Of a DNA stretch of 49,796 nucleotides, positions 43,725-49,796 are shown piece by piece. The notes below the pieces were generated by a model. That model did not search any database, was not told the DNA's origin, and saw only the letters and a program-made list of their open reading frames with translations. Origin of the DNA: Spirochaetales bacterium (lineage in GTDB: Bacteria > Spirochaetota > Spirochaetia > JC444 > Marispirochaetaceae); NCBI GenBank assembly GCA_016935695.1, contig JAFGQL010000142.1, forward strand, positions 1 through 49,796, read 5' to 3'. The position numbers were made by a program, and so were the translations under genes. The first letter of the stretch is position 1, and each line of letters starts with the position of its first letter.

Positions 43725-45548
43725 GTGCGTATCGGCAAGACCGTTTTTCAAAACCTGGTTTTTTATATCCTTTTGATAGGCATCTCGGTAATCCTCGTCA
43801 TCGCCATCGGGATTAATTCCCTCTCATCCCTTTACTACACTCAGGCTCGCAATAACCTGAAAGAATTCGCGACGGCCATGGTAAATGAAATCGCCGCTCT
43901 TGAGCCGGCCGCGGACGTCATTGATCCCAAATGCAAAACCGCGGGTACCGGGCTGCAGATCCGCATTACGGTCATACAGCCTGACGGGACCGTCATTGGT
44001 GATTCCGCGGCTGACATCCATGGGCTGGAAAACCACAGGACACGCCCGGAAATTCACCGGGCTTTCATGGGCGAACCGGGGTGGGAATCCCGCTATTCCA
44101 ACACCCTCAAAAACACCCTGCTGTATTACGCTGTCCCGTTCCAGACCCCAAACGGAACAACCCTGGTTCTCCGCACCTCCATCGCCGTGGAAATACTCAA
44201 AGAAACCATCGCCTCTTTTATCCGCGACATGATTATTGCCTCCATCCTCATACTTGCCATATCAGTGACTATCAGTATCTGGATAGCCCGGCGTATCACC
44301 ACCTCGTTGCGCCTTTTGACCGACACCGCTTCTGCATATTCCCGGGAGGAATTTGATTATTACGCAGATATAAGCGGACCCGTCGAAATTGCTTCCCTGG
44401 GAAAAACCATGCGCCTCATGGCGAATATCATCCAGACCCGTATAGCCCAGGTCCGCGCTCAGAAGAACGAACTTTCGGCCATTTTATCCAGCATGGTCGA
44501 AGCAGTGATTGTGCTGAATGACGATCTGGTTATAGAGGAACTGAACCAGGCTGCAATCGAGATAGCTGACCGTGTCGTCCCCGAGTACCACGGAAAAACC
44601 CTGATAGATATTTACCGGAATACCGCATTGCGTGATTTTGCCATCGATACCCTGCGCTCCAAAGGCCCCCTTGAGAGGGATATCTGCATTGACAGGGCCA
44701 CGGTTAAAGCGATAGAAGACCCTCCAACCCTCCGCACTGCCGTCACCAGATATTTCCAGGCCCACGGTACACTTCTGAGACACCCGGTACAGGATAGCGG
44801 TCAGGACAGTGTATCAAAGAAAATAGTCATCGTTCTCCATGACATAACCCGGATCAGGGAAACCGACACCATACGCAAGGATTTTGTGGCAAACGTAAGT
44901 CATGAACTGAAAACACCGATTACCTCCATCAAGGGCTTTGTGGAAACCCTCCTTGAGGGCAACGTGGAAAACGAGGACACCGCCAGGCACTTTTTATCCA
45001 TCATACAAAAGCAATCGGAACAACTGAACGCCATTATCGACGATCTTTTATCCCTGTCACGGCTGGAAAAACACAATGGAACCGGCGTTAATGTGGAAAC
45101 CGTGCAGATCCAGCCCATTATTGCAAGCGCGGTACAGGTATGCATGGAAAAAAGCAGGAAAAAAAATATCGACATACAGTATGTGTGTGATGAAGGTCTC
45201 ATCTGGCGGCTGAACCCGGTATTAATCGAGCAGGCCATGGTGAACCTGATCGACAACGCGGTCAAGTACAGCCAGGAACAGACCCGCATTAATGTACAGG
45301 CCTGCCGGTACAACGGGCAATTACAGCTTTCAGTAAAGGACCAGGGGCGGGGTATCCCGGAGAAGGACCTGCCCCGCATATTCGAACGTTTTTACCGGGT
45401 GGACAAGGCACGGAGCAGGGAAATGGGGGGCACCGGATTGGGGCTTTCCATTGTCAAACATATCGTGCTGTCCCACAACGGTGTAATTGATGTATCAAGC
45501 ACCGAAGGAAGCGGCTCTCTCTTTACCATAACCCTTCCCTCGACCTGA
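43725..45548 (+). CDS. PhoR-like membrane sensor histidine kinase
   Basis: A 607-residue kinase. Two transmembrane helices (about residues 9-35 and 165-188) flank a 130-residue periplasmic domain; then HAMP (ARRITTSLRLLTDTASAYS), a PAS-like segment (SMVEAVIVLNDDLVIEELN), HisKA with FVANVSHELKTPITSIKGFVETL and HATPase_c with VNLIDNAVKYS, VKDQGRGIPEKDLPRIFERFYRV, GGTGLGLSIVKHI. This order, with the LKTPITSIKG motif, is that of PhoR/WalK-type kinases. GTG 43725 follows the regulator's stop with no gap. It ends 11 bp from a convergent gene. Confidence 0.94.
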   Translation: MRIGKTVFQNLVFYILLIGISVILVIAIGINSLSSLYYTQARNNLKEFATAMVNEIAALEPAADVIDPKCKTAGTGLQIRITVIQPDGTVIGDSAADIHGLENHRTRPEIHRAFMGEPGWESRYSNTLKNTLLYYAVPFQTPNGTTLVLRTSIAVEILKETIASFIRDMIIASILILAISVTISIWIARRITTSLRLLTDTASAYSREEFDYYADISGPVEIASLGKTMRLMANIIQTRIAQVRAQKNELSAILSSMVEAVIVLNDDLVIEELNQAAIEIADRVVPEYHGKTLIDIYRNTALRDFAIDTLRSKGPLERDICIDRATVKAIEDPPTLRTAVTRYFQAHGTLLRHPVQDSGQDSVSKKIVIVLHDITRIRETDTIRKDFVANVSHELKTPITSIKGFVETLLEGNVENEDTARHFLSIIQKQSEQLNAIIDDLLSLSRLEKHNGTGVNVETVQIQPIIASAVQVCMEKSRKKNIDIQYVCDEGLIWRLNPVLIEQAMVNLIDNAVKYSQEQTRINVQACRYNGQLQLSVKDQGRGIPEKDLPRIFERFYRVDKARSREMGGTGLGLSIVKHIVLSHNGVIDVSSTEGSGSLFTITLPST

Positions 45549-45559
45549 GAAAAGGACGA

Positions 45560-46579
45560 TCAGCCGCTTACCACCCGGTTCCGACCCAGTTGTTTTGCCT
45601 GGTACATGGCTTTATCAGTCCGGTATATCCAGCCTTCGCGGCTTTCCCCTTCCCGGTATGAACTCACCCCAAGGGACGCGGTTACATGCATGGTGCCTTC
45701 GTCAATAATTATAGGCTTCAGCTCCAGATCGCTCCTGAAACGCTCGCCGATGATATGCGCCTGGTCCAGAGTGGTATTGGGCAGCAAAATGAAAAACTCT
45801 TCGCCGCCGTAGCGGCCGGCGTGGTCATAGGTCCTCAATAACTGCCGCAGGCGTAATCCGATCTGCTTGATGACCTTATCGCCTACCGGGTGTCCGAAAT
45901 TGTCATTAATATCCTTAAAGAAATCTATGTCGATCATGATTCCGCACAGGGGTGACGGGGTCCTCATCGCCCGGTCGATCTCCACATCAATTGCGTGAAA
46001 AAGGCTCATGCGGTTTAAAAGGCCCGACAGCATATCGTGTTTGGCAATTTCTTCAAGGCGCCGGTTAGATGTGGCGAGTTCCTGGTTGAACTTCTCTATA
46101 TTCTTGAATGCTTCCTTCAGGCTGACATGCTGGTCGAGTATACGCGCCGACAGTTCTTCTTCCTGTTTTACTGCATTTCTGAAAAATTCCCGTTCCTGTA
46201 TCAGGTGGTACTGATTGGCAAGCCTGATATCCGCAGCTTTGATCCGGGCAGTGAAATCAAGGTCTTCTGCCGGTAAATGAATGAAATCATCACCTCCGTC
46301 TTTCTCCAGAGCCACGAGAAGCGTATCCTTGGAACCGCCGATGTACACAATCTGCAGAGGGGTCTGATAATGGATGTTCCTGTACATCCGCGCGAGATCC
46401 CTGTAGGGAATATCTGAGTGGTCTATGTCGATTATGACAATGTGGGGATCCGCAGCGTCTTCGTCCTCGCAGAAATTTTCACGGCAGAATACCGGGTATC
46501 CTTCCTCTGTCAGGATTGAGCTGATATGGGACGCGAGGGATTTTTCTCCCTCATGAAGAATTATGTTTTTCCGTTTCAT
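45560..46579 (-). CDS. Diguanylate cyclase with N-terminal receiver-like domain
   Basis: A 339-residue protein. Residues 1-120 look like a receiver domain (IILHEGEKSLASHI, IVIIDIDHSDI with a possible phosphoacceptor Asp) but the DD pocket is replaced by HEGE, so phosphorylation is doubtful. A coiled coil (residues 135-175: EEELSARILDQHVSL...EEIAKHD) leads to the GGDEF domain: DMLSGLLNRMSLFHAI, CGIMIDIDFFKDINDNFGHPVGD, active site RYGGEEFFILLP. The inhibitory site RTYD lies five residues before GGEEF, so product inhibition by c-di-GMP is expected. Seven bases follow the DUF445 gene. Confidence 0.92.
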   Translation of the reverse strand: MKRKNIILHEGEKSLASHISSILTEEGYPVFCRENFCEDEDAADPHIVIIDIDHSDIPYRDLARMYRNIHYQTPLQIVYIGGSKDTLLVALEKDGGDDFIHLPAEDLDFTARIKAADIRLANQYHLIQEREFFRNAVKQEEELSARILDQHVSLKEAFKNIEKFNQELATSNRRLEEIAKHDMLSGLLNRMSLFHAIDVEIDRAMRTPSPLCGIMIDIDFFKDINDNFGHPVGDKVIKQIGLRLRQLLRTYDHAGRYGGEEFFILLPNTTLDQAHIIGERFRSDLELKPIIIDEGTMHVTASLGVSSYREGESREGWIYRTDKAMYQAKQLGRNRVVSG

Positions 46580-46586
46580 CTGCGAC

Positions 46587-48056
46587 TCACAACCCCGCCA
46601 TGCTAAGAAGAATCTGGATCCCTCCGATAAGAGCCCCCAGAACCGCTCCGAACAGATTAATCCATTTCAAATGCTTTTCAATCACCTGTAATAATAATCG
46701 CTCTACCGAGGCAATATCAAGGGAATCTATTTTGGTAACAACCAGGGAATAAATATCCAGGGCCTCTATAATCTCTTTTGATTTAGCCGTTACGAGAGTG
46801 CTTATCTGGGCAGAAGCATAGGCGGCAATAAGCTCAAGGGAACGGCCTGGCACAGGAAGAATATCCTTAACCTTCATGTCGTGAATCGCGTGCCGGAACG
46901 AACCTGAGGCAAAGACCACCTCTACTTCACCCGAGCCAGTCTCCTCTGTGTTCAGCAGCTGTATGATCCGGACCAAAAATGCTTCTATATGAGCAGCCTC
47001 GATGTACCGTGTCAGGGTCTGTGAACGGATCCGGGTGTCCCGCACTTTAAGTGCCGTCTGAAGCTCGGTAAACGGTATTGTCCCCAGCCATGTGACCAGC
47101 CACCGGGACAAGGTTTCGATGCGCGAAGCGGTTAGCAGCTTGTCGAGACTGCTGTCACGCTTTTCCTGTATGGCAGTCCGTATCGTCCGGGCCATTTCGG
47201 CAGTGCGGCGTGTATCGGCAAACACCGACTGGATATGGGAAATCAGGTCGGTGATAATCTCGTCCATGTTTTCTTCCAGGGTGATATCGTACTGTCCGGC
47301 AGTGATAAAAAAGCGTTGAATACCGCTGAACTTGTCAAACACCGTACGAAGGAACAGAACGCCCCGTTTTTCCATTTCTTGTTTCATTTCTGGTTTATTC
47401 AGGAATTCAACGACTTTCCCGCCGACAAACGGCAGTTCTCTGTCTATGAGTTTTTCCAGGGAGTCAAGCACTTCGTCGGAAATGACCGAACTTGCCGGGA
47501 GCCCTCTGTCCGCGGCCTTGGAAAGGAGGGTCTTCAGCATTTCGGCGGTCTTGTCCGGCTCTTTCAGAACCCCTTCTATGAACCCGCTTATCCGGTAAAG
47601 GGGGATCTGGACATCAACAGACTGTATGAGGATGTGGAGAAAACGGGCAAGGTCACGGGTAAAGGACTTCTGGTTCAATACGTCCCGTATCATGTCAAAA
47701 AGAGGGCTTTTCTCCCGGGAAGGTAAATCCTGAGGTGAACGGAAAAGCCCTGACAGCTTTGCGTCAAGGACGGAATTCATGAACTTGAGAAATGTTCTCT
47801 GGATGGACGCGTTGAACTGGGGAGACAACACATGAGTCTGCAGGGCTTCTTCTGTAATGAGTTCCCGGGAAACCATACGTCCGATACTTCTTGCAAGGTC
47901 TCCCCGCTGACGGGGAATAATTCCCGGCGTAAGAGGAAGGGGCATTCCGAACAGACGCTTTTTCTCGAGGGGGCGGAAAAGCATAAGAATGGCTATCTTG
48001 TTTGTTACATACCCGATGACGGCTCCCACCAGGGGCGGGAGGACATAGCGGATTAT
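46587..48056 (-). CDS. DUF445 family membrane protein, probable ATA start
   Basis: A 489-residue protein of the DUF445 (YheB/YjiN-like) family: N-terminal helix PPLVGAVIGYVTNKIAILMLFRP, then MPLPLTPGIIPRQRGDLARSIGRMVSRELIT, a long helical body, and a C-terminal helix GAVLGALIGGIQILLSM. The conserved N-terminal block extends upstream of the first ordinary start (GTG 48029). In-frame codons ATA ATC CGC TAT GTC CTC CCG CCC CTG precede it; counting from ATA 48056 reproduces the family's usual eight-residue lead before PPLxGA. ATA overlaps the SH3 gene's stop as ATAA, the counterpart of a standard ATGA junction. So initiation at ATA, or a recent ATG-to-ATA change, is likely. Confidence 0.85.
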   Translation of the reverse strand: MIRYVLPPLVGAVIGYVTNKIAILMLFRPLEKKRLFGMPLPLTPGIIPRQRGDLARSIGRMVSRELITEEALQTHVLSPQFNASIQRTFLKFMNSVLDAKLSGLFRSPQDLPSREKSPLFDMIRDVLNQKSFTRDLARFLHILIQSVDVQIPLYRISGFIEGVLKEPDKTAEMLKTLLSKAADRGLPASSVISDEVLDSLEKLIDRELPFVGGKVVEFLNKPEMKQEMEKRGVLFLRTVFDKFSGIQRFFITAGQYDITLEENMDEIITDLISHIQSVFADTRRTAEMARTIRTAIQEKRDSSLDKLLTASRIETLSRWLVTWLGTIPFTELQTALKVRDTRIRSQTLTRYIEAAHIEAFLVRIIQLLNTEETGSGEVEVVFASGSFRHAIHDMKVKDILPVPGRSLELIAAYASAQISTLVTAKSKEIIEALDIYSLVVTKIDSLDIASVERLLLQVIEKHLKWINLFGAVLGALIGGIQILLSMAGL

Positions 48057-48445
48057 TGCAGCTGCCGGGTCCGTTTGAGGGCCTCCTCTCGGGAGTCGAC
48101 AATTTCCACATGGCCGCCGAAGACCCAGCCGGTCAGACCATCATAGGAAATCTGGTACCAGTACCCGGACTGATCGTCAATGGTTTCTTTTACGCTGGTC
48201 TGGGACAGTATTTCCAGAATGATGTTTCCCGGGTTCCAGAAAGTAGTAACAAGGCGGGAATCCACCATGGGCTGCTGCCGGAGACGCAAATGGGGTGTGA
48301 TAATGACCCCCCATTTCTGGCGGTTGGAAAAGGCGGGAGTCGGCGGAAGCTTGATGCTCCGCGCTTCGGAGGACCGGCTGCACCCGGCCACAGAGATAAG
48401 TGACAGAACTATGCTGACAATAAATACGGCCGCTAATCTACTCAT
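48053..48445 (-). CDS. SH3-domain lipoprotein
   Basis: A 130-residue lipoprotein: signal MSRLAAVFIVSIVLSLISVAGC with the acylated Cys22, a short linker, then a bacterial SH3 domain (ITPHLRLRQQPMVDSRLVT, LEILSQTSVKETID, GYWYQISYDGLTGWVFGGHVE). Such domains bind cell-wall peptides. The ATG 48445 and upstream 41-bp region to the divergent gene leave little room for both promoters. Its stop codon overlaps the presumed DUF445 start. Confidence 0.88.
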   Translation of the reverse strand: MSRLAAVFIVSIVLSLISVAGCSRSSEARSIKLPPTPAFSNRQKWGVIITPHLRLRQQPMVDSRLVTTFWNPGNIILEILSQTSVKETIDDQSGYWYQISYDGLTGWVFGGHVEIVDSREEALKRTRQLQ

Positions 48446-48486
48446 CAGGTATTGATTTTTCCTTCGTTGGCATTCATATTCTGTCT

Positions 48487-49077
48487 ATGAGACGCCATAT
48501 ATTAGCATATTACGTATTCTTTGTCATTTTATTCACGGTTCAAGCTATGGCGGAAGAACCTCCCGCCCATTCAATATACCTTCATAACAGTGTGTCGGCC
48601 GACCTTCTCATTGCCCAAGCCAGCGGTTTCTCTGCCGCCGTCCAGAAGGGCGCCGTTGTACGGCAAGGTGCCACCTACCTCCACTCCTCCGGATTCACCG
48701 CCGGCATTTACGGCGGCTTTGGGTTTTACAACAAGGGCATTAATGACGAATTTGTAATAAACCGCGGCTTCACCTATGTCGAGGCAGGCATCGAAGCGGG
48801 ATACCGGGGCTCAATCAAACACCTTAGCTGGACGGCCCTCCTGGGAGCAGCCGGTCATATCGCCGAATACGAAGCCTCGGTCCAGCAGTTTTTCTTTCCC
48901 TCCATTACCCTTACCGGGGGCATCGGGTTTTCCGGCCTTCACGCGGTCTACCTCACTCTCCCCGTCACCCTTCAGTTCCGCCAGGACCTGGACCTAAGCC
49001 TCAGCACGGGACTGGGCATCCGCCTGTACCTCAATGCCCTGCCCTCGCTGTTCAGGTCCAAAGGACAGAAACCATGA
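48487..49077 (+). CDS. Putative outer-membrane beta-barrel protein
   Basis: A 196-residue secreted protein: signal peptide (ILAYYVFFVILFTVQAMA, cut near residue 22) followed by alternating amphipathic strands with aromatic girdles and Gly-rich turns (FTAGIYGGFGFYNKGI, YVEAGIEAGYRGSI, LTGGIGFSGLHAVYLTL, LDLSLSTGLGIRLYL). This suggests a small barrel of about eight strands, but the last 15 residues are basic and lack a C-terminal aromatic. No family is recognised. Its stop overlaps the start of the caspase-like gene as ATGA, so the two are co-translated. Confidence 0.7.
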   Translation: MRRHILAYYVFFVILFTVQAMAEEPPAHSIYLHNSVSADLLIAQASGFSAAVQKGAVVRQGATYLHSSGFTAGIYGGFGFYNKGINDEFVINRGFTYVEAGIEAGYRGSIKHLSWTALLGAAGHIAEYEASVQQFFFPSITLTGGIGFSGLHAVYLTLPVTLQFRQDLDLSLSTGLGIRLYLNALPSLFRSKGQKP

Positions 49078-49796
49078 AAGCCGTTTTCCTTGTGATCATT
49101 GCCTCGTTCATCGCCCTCTCCTGTGCCCCCCCTTCATTTGAGGCTTCCGGCTACGTGTTCAGCTACGGTGTTGCAGCCTACCCATTTCCAATAAAATCAT
49201 TAACATATACCGACGACGACGCCAGGGCCGTGTACACCATGTTTAATGACGCCGGTTACGAAGCACATCTGCGCATAGACGACGGCGGAGAATACTACAG
49301 CGGATATACGGCGCTACCGGCCACCCTTGAGCAGCTTGAAGCAGACATTGCCTACGTTGCCGGCCAGATAGAAAAAAGGGACACAGTAGTGTTTTATTTT
49401 TCCGGCCACGGTAACAGCATTAGCCCAGCGGATGACTATATCAATGATGAGCCTAATGATGACTGGTTTTTATTATATTATCCTTCATATATGGTAGATA
49501 CGGATCCAAAGGCAGCTTATCTCTCCGACGACACCCTCGGCCGTTTACTTTCCGACATTCCCCGGGGGAAGGTCGTTGTACTGATCGATGCGTGTTATTC
49601 AGGGGGCTTCATTGCAAGCTCGCCCTATCCCGGCATGTGGAGCGACCCCTACTACCGTTTCAATGAAGAACCCTTCACCCCCCCTTCCCTGGGAGAGCTT
49701 ATCGCCGCGTGGAACGGAGGGCTGGGCAAATACGATGTGTCCGCAGACACGGCCCTGATGATAACCGCAGCGGGGGAATATGAGCGATCATTTGAA
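49074..49796 (+). CDS. Caspase-like (peptidase C14) lipoprotein, partial at right edge
   Basis: An open frame of 241 codons reaching the window end. MKAVFLVIIASFIALSC is a lipoprotein signal with Cys17. The mature part is a caspase-fold domain: YGVAAYPFPIKSLTYTDDDARAV (start of the p20 unit, read in part), FYFSGHGN with the catalytic His112, and LIDACYSGG with the nucleophile Cys174. Both catalytic residues are kept, so it may be an active cysteine peptidase displayed on the envelope. Metacaspase-type enzymes cut after Arg/Lys; bacterial exported ones are little studied. The C-terminal part lies outside the window. Start ATG overlaps the previous stop (ATGA). Confidence 0.88.
   Translation, partial: MKAVFLVIIASFIALSCAPPSFEASGYVFSYGVAAYPFPIKSLTYTDDDARAVYTMFNDAGYEAHLRIDDGGEYYSGYTALPATLEQLEADIAYVAGQIEKRDTVVFYFSGHGNSISPADDYINDEPNDDWFLLYYPSYMVDTDPKAAYLSDDTLGRLLSDIPRGKVVVLIDACYSGGFIASSPYPGMWSDPYYRFNEEPFTPPSLGELIAAWNGGLGKYDVSADTALMITAAGEYERSFE

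Overview
The window comes from a spirochaete of the Treponema/Spirochaeta type. The strongest marker is a full-length cytoplasmic filament protein gene (cfpA, 22082-24160, minus), found only in that group as far as I know. It has a 335-residue protein and a pyruvate-phosphate-dikinase-like gene downstream and a von Willebrand A protein, a DHH phosphoesterase and a lipoprotein on the other side, an order I recall from Treponema pallidum around TP0746-TP0751. Most of the DNA is densely packed chromosomal housekeeping sequence in short operons on both strands. I see no insertion sequence, CRISPR array, prophage or rRNA/tRNA gene, but there is one tmRNA gene.

Layout. 1-1935 (-): the start of a TamB/AsmA-like envelope gene, cut by the window edge. 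2101-3332 (+): dTMP kinase and an exported protein. 3369-9290 (-): a coupled run, signal-peptidase-like protein, hemW, yebC, ruvC, ruvA, ruvB, queA. 9385-10346 (+): smpB and its partner ssrA (tmRNA), with promoters and a terminator, followed by a small structured element bounded by a copy of the tmRNA 3' end. 10617-15714 (-): guaB, purA, guaA and a TrmH/SpoU methyltransferase, divergent from a TPR gene and an unknown gene (15778-18274, +). 18337-24160 (-): the cfpA cluster. 24318-28321 (+): VWA protein, DHH phosphoesterase, lipoprotein. 28312-34280 (-): folD, split purH (two genes), an LCP-family protein, a LapA-like protein and a SPOR protein. 34385-37542 (+): a lysine riboswitch, lysC, a DapF-like protein and a J-domain protein. 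37551-42830 (-): murG, cvpA, holB, a histidine kinase and an NtrC-type regulator. 43029-45548 (+): PhoB/PhoR-type two-component pair. 45560-48445 (-): SH3 lipoprotein, DUF445 protein, REC-like/GGDEF protein. 48487-49796 (+): a putative outer-membrane protein and a caspase-like lipoprotein cut by the right edge.

Functional themes. Purine synthesis is represented twice: guaB/purA/guaA use IMP, and folD with the two halves of PurH make 10-formyl-THF and IMP. Holliday-junction processing (RuvABC) and ribosome rescue (SmpB/tmRNA) sit side by side. The lysC leader is a textbook L-box, so this operon should respond to lysine.

The least ordinary features are: two apparent pseudoenzymes (a LepB-family protein lacking both catalytic residues and a DapF-family protein lacking its second cysteine and the CGNG loop); a 179-bp-offset duplication of the tmRNA 3' end enclosing a palindrome-rich element; several genes whose -10 box lies only 5-9 nt from the start codon, implying leaderless mRNAs; two genes that seem to need non-standard start codons (CTG and ATA); and a secreted caspase-like lipoprotein. 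I did not find a clear-cut new multi-gene system.
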